Assembly: GCA_039621445.1 (NCBI GenBank)
Contig: CP154956.1
Location: 10,911,443-10,975,442, forward strand
Direction of reading: 5' to 3'
From: Euglena gracilis
Taxonomy: Eukaryota > Euglenida > Euglenophyceae > Euglenales
DNA: 64,000 bases
Part shown: in pieces, positions 31,772-42,945 of the stretch
Position numbering within the stretch: position 1 is the first letter of the stretch
How the letters are laid out: every line of letters begins with the position of its first letter
Made by a program: the position numbers and the translations under genes
Notes under the pieces: model-generated
What the model was told of the DNA's origin: nothing
Seen by the model: only the letters and a program-made list of their open reading frames with translations
Database searches by the model: none

Positions 31772-32427
31772 TCATGCATCTCTTTAAGGACCCGGGGGGG
31801 GTTGCCTTGGCCAGCGTTAGAAATTTGGGCTGGCTAGCCTCCCCCCCCCCCCGCCACGGCTGCGGGGGCTGGACCACGGCTGGGACCTGAGCTGGGCCGG
31901 GCTGGGCCGAAATCGAACAATTGCCCAAAAAATGACCTGCAACGCACAGTTTTGAAGAAGGAAAAAAAACCGAGCATCTGGCAACCCCCAAAACGCCCAA
32001 AACGCCCCCAAAGAACCATTTTGGACTTTTTTTTTGAGCCATTTTTGGGCTGGATCCATGGACCCAGCAAGAAGGGGCTGGCTAGCAGGGCCAGCAACAC
32101 CGCCCGGGGGTGTGCTGCTGTGGGGGTTTCGAACCCACCCACCCCCGGGGGCTGGGTGGGAGGGGCAATTTGGGGGGTCAATTCGGATCCAAATTTTTTT
32201 CGGTGTCTGGGGAGAACCCTTCCTCCGGTGGGGTATGCACTCAGTCCGAGCCCAACGCTCCCTCGGGGAGCCAGACCCCCCCCGGGGGGGGGGGGGGCGG
32301 TCACCGAACTTTAAAAAAAAACCTCCGGTGTCCCCCTGGAACTTCTGGCAAGGGTTGGCACTTTCACCTGTGCTGGCTGTAGCGCCCCCCCCCCGGGGGG
32401 GTCTGCAAAAGCTCAACGAGACGCATG
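31772..32427. mobile_element. CATGCATCTCTTTAAGG-end element (about 650 bp)
   Basis: Left CATGCATCTCTTTAAGGACC, right CTCAACGAGACGCATG. The interior follows the same order as 38904-39370: AAATTTGGGCTGGCTAG, AATGACCTGCAACGCACAG, AAACGCCCCCAAA, AAGGGGCTGGCTAGCAG. No target duplication was found, so one end may be altered. Confidence 0.6.
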
Positions 32428-32905
32428 GACCGGGATTCCTGCACCTGCCCCCCCAACCCCCCCCCTCTGGATGAAAGCCCCCCACCAGAGGGTTTTACCA
32501 AAATACAATGTACAACCACCCCCCGAAAAGAGGAGAAGGAAACTCATCCCTGGACGTAACAGATGCCCACTTTGAAATATTTTCGGAAAAAGGAAAAACA
32601 ATGCGGCAATAATTGCCCATGGGGCTTCCATCTGGGGGGCAGGGGGGGAGGTGGCAGGAGGGGATGGTGCGGGCCCCCTAAACACCTAGTCTGCCCACTA
32701 ACGCCCCCCTTGTTTGCATATGCGGGCTGAAATGAAAAGTGAACAGCTGGAGTGTGTTGCTGGGAATTTCCATTTCCTTCGCCCCCGGAGGCGAGGCCAG
32801 ACACCGAGGGACTTGTCTCACTTCACGACAAGAAGGTCTCGAGACCTTCACCACACTACACTGCCACCACTTCCAGTGCACTTCCATTCCTCTTTGTTCC
32901 CCACC

Positions 32906-33246
32906 CTAGCACACTGCACTGCCACTTCCATGGCACTGCACTGCCACTTCTATGGCACTGCACTGCCACTTCTATGGCACTGCACTGCCACTTCCATGGC
33001 ACTGCACTGCCACTTCCATGGCACTGCACTGCCACTTCTATGGCACTGCACTGCCACTTCCATGGCACTGCACTGCCACTTCCATGGCACTGCACTGCCA
33101 CTTCCATGGCACTGCACTGCCACTTCCATGGCACTGCACTGCCACTTCCATGGCACTGCACTGCCACTTCCATGGCACTGCACTGCCACTTCCATGGCAC
33201 TGCACTGCCACTTCCATGGCACTGCACTGCCACTTCTATGGCACTG
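32906..33246. repeat. 22-bp minisatellite, about 15 units
   Basis: Unit CACTGCACTGCCACTTCYAT + GG repeated head to tail with only a C/T difference at one site. Because 22 is not a multiple of three, all frames cycle through the same peptides (ALPLPWHCTATSM). There are no spacers, so this is not a CRISPR array. Confidence 0.95.
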
Positions 33247-34377
33247 CCGCCTGCACTGCATTGCCAAGGCCACTGCAATTGTCGTGAAATGAGGCAAGTC
33301 CAGGGTATCCGGCATTTCTAAATGCGATTCTCCGCTCGAACGTCTGCATGAATGACTGAGGAGAGACCTGTCAAGGGGTCGGGACCGGAATGCCATGTGT
33401 GTTTTACGAGATGGTCACCGACGAACGGACAACGAACGACAGATCAAGCCAGAGAGGCGGCCATACAACAGGGGCTGTGTCGCCCTGCAGCAAAAGCAGC
33501 AAGCAGCACACCGTGAACCTGCCCCTCCCACCACCTTTAACCAACCTCCCCAATTGCAATGATGCAATGTCTATTTATAATAGTGTACAGAAAGTAATCT
33601 TGACATATGTAATTGTGTGTGTGCATCTGTATCATGCAGTGCATAAATATGATTCAAGTTTGTGTTTTTGTGGATTACGTCCTCAGCCGGAAAAAAAAAG
33701 TGCGAAAAAATTCGCAACTTTGGGGAACACCCATCCTGCCCACAGTTTGCCTCTGGGCAGAGGGTCACTGCAAATGTATAGCTTCATCAGAAGCCAGTGA
33801 TGGGCAGATTACCCACCCCCACCTCCGAAAAAATTGTCACCTGACAGGTTGGTCGGCAACGAGTACCCTGGCAGTTTTCAGGCGGGACCCTGACAGTTTC
33901 CCAGGCATGACAGTTTCCTTGGGGGGGGGGATACCCTGAGAAGCAAGCCAGCTGGCACCGCTGAGTCCTCAACACGAGCCCAAAGTGAAACTTCCCGGGT
34001 AGGCAACAACTGCACAGGGGTGACAACTTCCTGGGGGGATGCTTCGGCTGTGGCACCTCCTGCTCTGATGCCAAAGAGACGGAAAACACCGCTCCATACA
34101 GCCCCTGACATGAAAACAGAACGAGGGAAGTGGTTGTGAAATAGAAGGGTTTTGACGTCCTCCAGAAAATTTAACTGTGCAGCTTTGTTCATTGGCGACC
34201 TTTTCCATTTTCTGAGTAAAAAAACATGAACACAATAACATTCTGATGAAAATATCCTGATATAGAATACAAATAGCCCTAATAAGTTTTTATGATAATT
34301 CTGAAATAAAAATATACCGGTGAAGTGTGAGACCACCTGGATGGTTGTGAGCATGCTACCGATAAAAAGAGAAGCAC

Positions 34378-34694
34378 CAGGCCGTTTTTTTTTACCAACC
34401 CCGGGGGGGGGGGGGGAGGGTGTCCGGAGTGCCTTGGGGTGGCTGCCCAGGCAGGCACTACCCCCCCCCCCCAGGGGAGTCGGATTTCGGCCTGTCCCCA
34501 GGCAAGTTTCTTTAAAAATAGGCCATTTTTTTGGCTCCCCAGCGCCTTCGGCGCCGGGTCTGTGCTGGGACACTTTTGGACGTGTGCCCTACCCCCCCGG
34601 GGGGGGCTCGGATCGGGAGTGCCTTGGAGTGCCTACCCAACCAGGCAGCACCCCCCCCCCAGGTGGGGTCGGCACCCGACTAAAATACGGCCTG
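34378..34694. mobile_element. CAGG-type MITE with 8-bp TSD
   Basis: 317 bp; ends CAGGCCGTTTTTTTTTACC and CGACTAAAATACGGCCTG. Perfect 8-bp duplication AGAAGCAC at 34370-34377 and 34695-34702. The core has GGGTGGCTGCCCAGGCAGGC, the hairpin GCGCCTTCGGCGCC, and mirrored GTGCCTACCCAACCAGGCAG. Confidence 0.85.
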
Positions 34695-36103
34695 AGAAGC
34701 ACAATGCGTACCCAGTCAGCCAGCCACACAACAGGGAATGGTACGTCGTGGGGAGGGGCACTCAAGCAGAGGGCAGGGGGGAGGGAGGGCAGCAGCGGCC
34801 AGGGAAGGGGGGCAGGGGGGGAGGCGCTCGGCCTGGCCAGCGCATGCCCGGCCGCGCACAGGCAAGAACGCTGCTGTGGCGCGGGGGTGGCTCGGGTCGG
34901 GGGCCGCCGGCAGCGTTGACAGCAGCCCTGCCCCCCCCCCCCCCGGCTGGGCAGTGGCAGTAGATGGGGCTGCCGATGTGCAGAACGCATGCACAGAACC
35001 CTGCGCACACACTGCCACACGCCTGTTGGCCACCTGTGTTGGGGGCGTCACTTTTTAAAATCTGGGTTTTTTTATACAGATTTAGACATTTCGCACCGCG
35101 GCGTTTTTTTTGAAGAATTGTTGTTTTTTTAAAAAAAAATTGCAGGAGTGTTCAGAAAAAAAACACAAGGTTTTGGAACCTGACAAAAATGGTCACGCAA
35201 TGCACACGTTTCATGCACGCCAAGCGTCGGCATCCCCTTCAGTTGAATCGTGGAGGTCTTCCAAAAAAAATTGAACCCCAAAGGCCATTCTCTGACCCGT
35301 TGTCAGATTATTGGAGGTCCACACACAATGACCTCTAATTAGACAGACAGAACTCGACCAGGTGACTTTCTTACAGTGAATGGGCCATGATGTAGCCGAA
35401 TTAAGGAGAAAACTGTGCCAGACCGTTGATCACAGACAAGAAACGCCACCGCCTGAAATGTGTAAGAAGACAATTCTCAACCCCACGTGCAGACATTCAA
35501 ACCTGTGCGTTCATACTCGACACTTGGGATGATGCTGGCATTTGGGGAATAAACCCCCCCCACTTGCAAACCCCCCGGGGTCCATAGGAGGTCAATTGGC
35601 GAAGGGGGGGGGGGTTATACGTGGGGGGTTGGGAGGTCCCGGAATTGTTGGTGAAAATCCGACCCCCCAAAATGACCCCGAAACCCCCCAAATTTGATTG
35701 GCAATTGTCGGCTAATTTGGTCAAAATGGCATTTTTTTATTATGGTTGGTCTCAAAGAAAAAATGCCAAAAAATAGGTTTTTGGGTGGTTTCGGCCGAAA
35801 AAAAATCGTCCCCGGTGGCTTTCATTTCCTTCCCGGGGGGGGGGGTGGGGGGCAGGGTTATAAGTCCAGGTTTGGTTGGTCGGCCCGAGGGGGGTTATAA
35901 GTGGGGGGGGGGGTTAATTCGATTTCAACAACAGGGAAACCGCTGCGCGAGCCAACAATGCCAGCGTTGGGGTCCGGGTCGGGGGGTCTGGGATTGCAGC
36001 GGGGGACGGTCGGGGGAGGCTCAGCGGGAGGCTGGTCAGCAGCCCAGTGCAGGTCAGGGGGGGGTGGGGGCTGGGAGGCCCCGCAGCCCCGAAGGGCGAA
36101 CAC

Positions 36104-36146
36104 TGCGCCGGCTCCAGCGTGGCCATGGGGGTCTGTTGTGGGGGCC
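36104..36146 (-). CDS. Candidate small exon, unknown protein
   Basis: Between gctgcag and gtgttc the frame reads PPQQTPMATLEPA. Pro/Gln-rich linker-like composition; weak evidence. Confidence 0.3.
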
Positions 36147-36533
36147 CTGCAGCGCTCATGGGGGGCGAGGGGCCCAGAGGAACAATACCCGGTGTCCGAG
36201 GCTTTTTTTTTTAGGACCCGGGGTCCGGACCATACCATTGCTTAGCGACCCCCAGGGGAAGGGGGGTCACTTTCCACTCTGAAAAAAACAGTCAGTCACT
36301 TTCCCCCCCCAAAAAAACAGTCAGTCGCTTTACCCCACTCTTGAAATGCTTATGTTGGCAAGACAAAAATGCCAAAAAGAAAAGTCTCAAAAAAATACCA
36401 AAAAAATTGCGGCGCCTTCGGCACCAGGCCAACCACTTTTTCATTTTTGGGCCACCCACCCCCCCCCCGGGGGGGGGGGGGGGCTCTTGGCCAGAAAACC
36501 AGTCAGTCACTCTGAAAAAAACCGGTCAGTCAC

Positions 36534-36778
36534 CCCCCTGTGTGCACTGTGGCTGTTTTTTTTTTGGTGCCTTTTATCCCTTCTTCTGGCCTGGCACTGT
36601 TGTTCGCCTCTGGCTCATTTTGTCTGTGTATGTGGAGGTGGCCGGAGCCTGGCGGGACTTACCTTGTTTACGACGCCGGCCACCAAGCGCCCGCCAGGCA
36701 CATACTCCACTTTAGTTAGGTCTCCTTCGCCGTGACGACGCACCGGTTACTCTAGTCCACGACCCCAGCAGGTGTGGT
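36534..36778. repeat. 245-bp dispersed repeat, copy A
   Basis: Reads TGTGTGCACTGTGGCTG, TTTTATCCCTTCTTCTGGCC, TGTCTGTGTATGTGGAGGTG, TTGTTTACGACGCCGGCC, GTGACGACGCACCGGTTACT, GACCCCAGCAGGTGTGG. Copy B at 37279-37530 is almost identical. Partial copies are at 1188-1290 and 39866-39925, the latter inside a palindromic transposon. Confidence 0.9.
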
Positions 36779-37278
36779 TCCCAACTCAGTGGACAGGTCC
36801 ACTCAATTAGGAACAAACTCATGGGTAGGTCTGTTCCAGGCCCGGAGGCACCTCCCTGGGCAGCCCTGTCCCACAAGCACACCCACTTGGAACCCGGTCA
36901 GGCACCCCCCCTCCTGGGGGCAAAGGCGAACCTTATTTCAGCTGCCGGGTCCACCCCCCTGCAGTTGTTCCGGCCTACTCGTGCCTGCAGCTACTCTAGT
37001 CCACGGCCCAGGTGTCTCCGCTTTCCTCTCTTGTCTGTCTGGTCTGTGTGGGGGTCTACTGCTCCAAGACCCCAAGGGTGGTCATCGGTTTCCAGCACCT
37101 CCCAACCTGGTTCGACTCTTCAGGCAATGGGGAGGCAGGGGACGCGAGAGCCCCTCTTTTGCTGTCGGACACACCCCTCTGAGCCCAAGTTGCTACATGT
37201 TTATGGCCGACTCATGCCTGCAGCAACCTGGGTCCCAGGATGCCACGCGATTGCGTGGCCCCACGGCCGGCGTGGGTG

Positions 37279-37530
37279 GTCCCCCTGTGTGCACTGTGGC
37301 TGTTTTTTTGGTGCCTTTTATCCCTTCTTCTAGCCTGGTGCTGGTGTTCGCCTCTGGCTCATTTTGTCTGTGTATGTGGAGGTGGCCGGAGCCTGGCGGG
37401 GCTTACCTTGTTTACGACGCCGGCCACCAAGCGCCCGCCAGGCACATACTCCACTTTAGTTAGGTGGGGGGGGTCTCCTTCGCCGTGACGACGCACCGGT
37501 TACTCTAGTCCACGACCCCAGCAGGTGTGG
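37279..37530. repeat. 245-bp dispersed repeat, copy B
   Basis: Near-identical to 36534-36778; the main difference is an inserted G-run after TTTAGTTAGGT. High identity implies a recent duplication of a 0.75-kb unit in this interval. Confidence 0.9.
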
Positions 37531-37851
37531 ACCAGTCAGTCACCCCCCCCGGGGGGGGGACAGGTGTTAAGCAATGGTATGGTCCGGATCCACCTGCCCG
37601 CCCCCTGAGGGGGGGGGGGGGCTCCAGGGGGTCCAGTCGCTTGCAACTGGAAAAAAAATTCTGGGAACGGGTCCGGGGTCATAGTGATGATCAGCGGTTT
37701 TCATTACTGACCCAGGGGCGGGGGAGGCTCTACTGCTTCTCCTTTATTTAAGCTTAATCCTTGGAGCCCAAATTCAGGAAAACCCCGCCTCCAGCGGGAT
37801 ACCCACTTGGCCTGAAGCTCGGCCAGGACCCACCCATGCACACCCACACAC

Positions 37852-37941
37852 CCGCTTCCCCCCGTGTCGCAGAACTTCAGAAATTCTCTGGCTGGTAAAG
37901 GCATTGGCCGAGGACGCGTTGGAGAGGATCCAGGGGTCCAT
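37852..37941 (-). CDS. Candidate first exon (Met start), unknown protein
   Basis: GTCACCATGG context, then MDPWILSNASSANAFTSQRI and SEVLRHGGKR before a gtgtgtg donor; exactly 30 codons, phase 0. The start context is good for a eukaryote, so this may be the 5' coding exon of the minus-strand gene whose later exons follow at 36-24 kb. An internal exon is the alternative (cctgag acceptor just upstream). Confidence 0.4.
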
Positions 37942-38903
37942 GGTGACCCCCCCTCTCTCAGGCGCTTGGCCCAAGCCACCATGGAAGGTAAGGCCGGGTG
38001 GGGGGGGGGGCAACGTTCGGGGGCAAAGTTCGCATGTTAAAATTTCGGCCGTCCATCGCATTCGCAAGGTCGGGGGGCAAGTTTTTTAATGGGAGGAGGG
38101 GGCGGGCCAAGCGCCCGGTGGGGGAGATACGCTGCGGGTTCTAATCAATCATTTTTGAGGTCAGTGGCGTTCATTGCAATTTTATGCAAAATTTCAAGAG
38201 GAGGCAGCACACAACCGCCCCTGGAGCCACCGTGGGCAGAAGGGAGGAGGCACTGGAGGCACAACGAATGAGCAAGGGGAATCTCAGGTCCCCCAGCTGC
38301 AGATCAGGGCCTAAATGGGACAGGGAATCCTGGTAGCAGAGGTGTGCTGGGGGACAGGAACAGGGAGGAGACACCCCCGGAAACGGTGAACAGTCTGGAA
38401 AGAGATCGAACCGGTCAGCAGGTGCCAGGACCAGGGAGTCACTTAGTGACCCCCCCCCCCGGGGGGGCACTTTCCCCGGGCCCAAATCCACCCCCCACTT
38501 TTTTCAAAAACCCACCCACCCACCCACCCAAGACCCCGGGGGGCGGGGGGTCAACCACCCGCCCAACCAAACCACCCACCCACCCAAAATCCAGCCAAAA
38601 GCGGCGAAAATACTGGAATTTTTGAAAAAAAAAATTCAATCCGGCCTTCGGTGGGGCAAAAGCCTGACCCATGACATACCCCACCCCTGGGGGGGGGGTC
38701 CCGGGCCCCAACCCACCCGCCCACCCACAGGGGTTACCAGGGTTAACATTGATATGCTGTTTTTGGCTAAACACAAGTTGAATCGCGGAGGAAAACCCTC
38801 CAGCAATAAATTTTTGTGTCTATGGTATTTTGCCACGAAATTTGCCACTTACTCACAACAACTACCAAATCAAGTGTTTTGAAAAGAGAAAAATGGTAAT
38901 AAG

Positions 38904-39370
38904 CATACATCTCTTTAAGGACCCCGGGGGGGGGGGGTGCTGGGCTAGGGCTAGAAATTTGGGCTGGCTAGAAATTTGGGCTGGCTAGCCCGCCCCCCCC
39001 CCGGGGGGGGGGGGGGGCTAGGCCCCAGCTGGACCCGAACCAGGGCAAGCTGGACTGAAATCAGAAAAATGCCCAAAAATGACCTGCAGAACACAGTTTT
39101 GAAAAAATGATGCATCTGAAACCCCCCAAAAATGCCCCAAACGCCCCCCAAACCCCATTTTTGGCCACTTTTGAACACAATTTTTCAAAAAATTTCGGCG
39201 CTTTGCGCCGAAAAATTTTGTGCTGGACCCCCAAAAAAGGGGCTGGCTGGCTGGGCTAGCAGCACCCCCCCCCCCCGGGGGTGCTGCTGCAGCTGGGCTG
39301 GGCCCAAATTGGGGCTGGCTGCAGCCGCCCCCCCGGGGGGGGGGTTCGCAAAACCTTAGAGAGATGTATG
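38904..39370. mobile_element. CATACATC-TIR element with 8-bp TSD
   Basis: 467 bp; left CATACATCTCTTTAAGG, right CCTTAGAGAGATGTATG. Perfect duplication GTAATAAG at 38896-38903 and 39371-39378. Carries tandem AAATTTGGGCTGGCTAG, an AATTTCGGCGCTTTGCGCCG hairpin and GGGGCTGGCTGGCTGGGC. Longer relative at 31772-32427. Confidence 0.85.
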
Positions 39371-39546
39371 GTAATAAGATGAAACAAAAGAAGCAACTGA
39401 AAGCAAAATACCAAAATAATTAATACCAAAAGAGTTTGCAACTCAAAAAAGGCTGAGTTTTCCAATTCGTTTCCGACTGCCTGATAAGGACTCAAAAACA
39501 GAATTCAACCAAACCGGCTTCACAACCTGTGTGGCCACCCGCACAC

Positions 39547-39689
39547 CGCCGCTGACAAAATAGAGGCCCGGGGAAGCCGAGGCTCTCCCTCGGTTTGTCC
39601 CATCGGATGGGGGGGCGGCAGCAGATGCGGCCACCGGGCGCCGATTAGAGAGGGGCGATGGGTGGGGGGCAGGGGCCGGGACAGCTGCG
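39547..39689 (-). CDS. Candidate exon, Pro/Ala/Ser-rich
   Basis: Preceded by an excellent polypyrimidine acceptor (cctttttcag) and ended by gtgtgc. The frame reads AAVPAPAPHPSPLSNRRPVA, then ASAAAPPSDGTNRGRASASP and GLYFVSG. Low-complexity linker composition; family unknown. Confidence 0.5.
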
Positions 39690-39844
39690 CTGAAAAAGGA
39701 AAGGCAAAGATGATCGGACTAAACAAATAAAATAAATTGAATTAATTGGAATAAATAAATAAATAAATAAATAAATAAAATAAAATAAAATAAAATAATT
39801 TCAATATTAAATTTTAATTTGACAAGATAAATTAATATATCAAT

Positions 39845-40199
39845 GGCAGCTATGCTCTAAATAGACCCCCTGTGTGCACTGTGGCTGTTTTTTGGTGCCT
39901 TTTATCCTTTCTTCTGGCCTGGCGCTGTTGCTCTAAATGGACGCCCCCCCGAGGGGGGGTCCATTTAGAGTGTCCAGGGGGTCAAAATAGTTTTTTGCGT
40001 TAATGATGGAATAGGGTTAGGTGCGCGGCTTAGGGTTAGGGTTAGGCCTACTTATAGACGGGTGTTAGGTGTACAAGTTAGGCCTAATCCTAACCCTAAG
40101 TCGCGCACCTAACCCATCATTAACGCAAAAAAAAATGGACCCCCCCTGGACACTCTAAATGGACCCCCCCCGAGGGGGGTCCACTTAGCTATGGCTGCC
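39845..40199. mobile_element. GGCAGC-end palindromic foldback element with TTAGGG-like tracts, copy 2
   Basis: 355 bp; ends GGCAGCTATG and GCTATGGCTGCC. Perfect 8-bp duplication ATATCAAT at 39837-39844 and 40200-40207. Arms share TCTAAATGGAC, GTCCAGGGGG and TTTTTTGCGTTAATGATGG. The centre reads TAGGGTTAGGGTTAGGCCTA and its inverse. A 60-bp fragment of the 245-bp repeat sits inside the left arm (39866-39925). Homologous in plan to 10910-11179. Confidence 0.9.
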
Positions 40200-41964
40200 A
40201 TATCAATATAATTAGATCATATCAATGAAGAATATAAACAAATAATAATCATCACAGTCCGGACAAAAACGACGGGAAACAAAAAATATGCGAATCCACC
40301 CAATTTTTCCCATAGTTTTTTCCCGTCATTTCCTTCTCCTCTATCTCTACCCTTTCTGTACTCCTTTGGACGGGCCATGTTCAGGGTGGTCAAACTTCAA
40401 CAACAAATCAATGGGGTTATGACATATGGTCAACTTTGGGCCTCTTTTTTGAAAAATACAAAAAAAAGACACCCAGAAAACCATTTTGAAACTTTAAATT
40501 GCTTTTTGCTGAAATTTTTTTCATCACAAGAGGGTATCACAAAAAAAAATCAACATTTCCCCTGGAAAATTGTCCCATCATTAATTTTGCCAAAACGCGT
40601 CATTTTTTGTCCGGACTGTAATCAAAATATCAAATGATACTGCAAAATAGACAAAGGAAAGAAGAAAGAAACCAATATTTTTAATGAAGAAATAAAAGAA
40701 ACAATAAATAGAAGAGAACAACCAGGGTTGTTTACCTCCAGAAAACACAAATGAGGTGTCGCCTATTTTCGGCCATTTTCGAACATTCCAGTCATTATGG
40801 ATGGGACCATTCCAGTCGTTTAGGCCATTTCGGGCCATTTCTGGTCATTTTAAACCATCGTTGAAGTCATTTTGAACCGTCTAGAAGCACGTTGTGGATG
40901 AATATGCCCAAAAGTGCCCAAAAATGGCCCCAAATTGCCCGAAAATGGTTGATACTGCCCACACTTGTCCAAAAAAAAAAACATGATACTAATGTGCCCA
41001 ACATGCCTCTCCCGAAAGGCGCTTGGACTAGGATTTTGGCACATCTTCGCCTGCAAATCACCCGATGATGCATTTCCGGCCTGTTTTGTCGGGTGAAAAA
41101 TGTTGCATCCAGTGTGTGTTACATCACGGCAGATGGAACGGCATCGGCAAAGAGGGCCGGCCGAAAGCTACCCAGGGAGTGACACGTTTCAAGGGAGGGA
41201 TAGAGACTGGTTTTTGAAGTTTTGAGGAAAGTCAGGCTGAAAGTGCTATGTCTCATGCAATTCACGTTGGCTCCATTTCACAAATTTGCCTCCGAAAGTT
41301 GGACTTTGGCCGTAACTTGCCTCCTTGCCCCCCCATTCTTGGCCAATTTTGCACACAGACTACTGACATTTGCGACAGGCACAACCCCCCACCAGGGTTG
41401 GCACCCTGGACCCCCCCCCCCGGCTCATTGGCCCGGGCCATGTTGGCCCCAACGGGCCGGGGGGCCAAATTCGGGGGGCCGTGTTGATCCCAACGACCAA
41501 GGGGGGGCAACGAGCCGCCTAGCCAGAATGCCTCAAAAAGGGGTGTCCATATCGGCCCCAACAGGCCAGGGGCCAACTTTGGGGGGCATGCTGGCCCCAA
41601 CAGGGGGGTGGGGGCAACAAGTCGGGGGGGGGGGTCTGCTCCTGTGGCAGACCAGGCCGCGGGAGGCGTGACTGTTGCAGGATTTTGTGCGCCTCGCGGT
41701 TGTGAAGGTTCCCGGTCCGGTCCGCCTCCAATGGTGTGATCCAATGGATCACACGCACTTCTGGGTCCAATTTGGAAGGGCTTTCGATTCGCGCTCTTCC
41801 AGATCCGGAGGTATTCTCCGGATCCGGACAATTCTCGCTCTTCCAGAAACGGGTCCGCAGGTGTCACCATCATCCCAGCCAAGGCGGCAACACCCCAAGG
41901 CCGTTTGCTGCGGACCATCCAACGTGACAGTTAGCAGTGCAGCCCCAGCATATGATAACTTCCC

Positions 41965-41965
41965 C

Positions 41966-42034
<69 letters not shown>

Positions 42035-42044
42035 GTGTGTTGTG

Positions 42045-42088
<44 letters not shown>

Positions 42089-42092
42089 GTGA
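41965..42092. repeat. TG dinucleotide microsatellite
   Basis: About 125 bp of GT with two TTGTGTTG interruptions and a short GCGCGC patch. Preceded at 41.40-41.64 kb by repeated GTTGGCCCCAAC hairpins. Confidence 0.95.
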
Positions 42093-42211
42093 CAGTTTCA
42101 GACAGGGCGGTCCTTAAGGCAAAAAAAAATCCTGTCCCATACACTTCAACCAAAAAATAAAGAAAAAGGGGATTTTGGCCGGGGAAAATTTTTTTGAATT
42201 TTTTTTTTGAA

Positions 42212-42945
42212 AAATGAACTCAAAATACATGGTTTTTTGACGGAAAATCACATTTTTTCCCCAAAAAATCTCCAAAATTTTAGGGTTGAAAATCGTTAGT
42301 TTTTAGGAGGGGGGTAAAAAATGCAGGTCAAAAAAATGGGACCAAATTTTGGAACGTCCAAATTTTACGGACATTTTTTTCTTGGAAATTTTTTTTGGAT
42401 TTTCAGTGGCATTTTTTTGCTTCCAAAATCTCTCAAAATCAAAATTTCGAGAAAAGTTAAAACCTTAGAAGGTGTGAAAAAAATGGGGTGTGGGGGGGGG
42501 GGGTTGGGCAACATTTTGGGCAGCATTCTCACCAATTTCGGGGAAAAGGGGGATTTGGGCTGAAAAAAATTTGAAAATTTTTTTGAAAATGAACCCAAAA
42601 TACCGGGGGGGGAAATTGGGGCTAGATAAAATTAGAACTGACAAAATTGGAAGCCGAAAAAAATGGTGATTTTTTGATGGAAAACCACATTTTTATTCAC
42701 AAAAAAAAATCTCAAAGATTTCAGGGTTAAATTTGGTAGTTTTAGGAGGGGGGGTGGAAAGCAACAAAGGTCAAAAAAAGTGGACCAAATTTTGGCACAA
42801 TCAAATTTTACTGACATTTTCTCTGTCAATTTTTTTGGATTTTCAATGGCATTTTTTTTTGGCTTCAAAAACCTCTCAAAATCAAAATTTTGAGAAAATG
42901 TTGATTTTTTAGAAGGTGTAAAAAATGGGGTTTTGAGGGAGTTTT
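42212..42945. repeat. 280-bp dispersed repeat, copies 2 and 3 in tandem
   Basis: Two head-to-tail copies (about 42212-42490 and 42592-42945) of the repeat at 22085-22370; copy 3 is followed at 43.18 kb by the AAACACCCGGCGCCAAAGGC segment, as copy 1 is at 22.44 kb. Confidence 0.8.

Larger units (their letters stand above)
31027..36103. other. 5-kb stretch, mostly repeats
   Basis: Besides the elements listed, minus-strand open frames at 34.75-35.0 kb (GLLSTLPAAPDPSHPRAT) are GC-rich but lack clean splice sites. AT-rich DNA at 33.5-34.3 kb shows nothing recognisable except a decayed GGGAAACTGTCA-type element at 33834-33916. Confidence 0.4.

Noticed and set aside
32714-33396. Open frames of 140-192 codons with ALPLPWHCTATSM repeats, and a possible CRISPR-like array
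   Set aside because: A 22-bp unit repeats without spacers; identical peptides in three frames show it is satellite sequence, not CRISPR or coding.
36600-36760. tRNA-derived SINE promoter in the 245-bp repeat
   Set aside because: GGTTACTCTAGTCCACGACC faintly resembles a B box, but no paired A box at proper spacing and no cloverleaf could be drawn.
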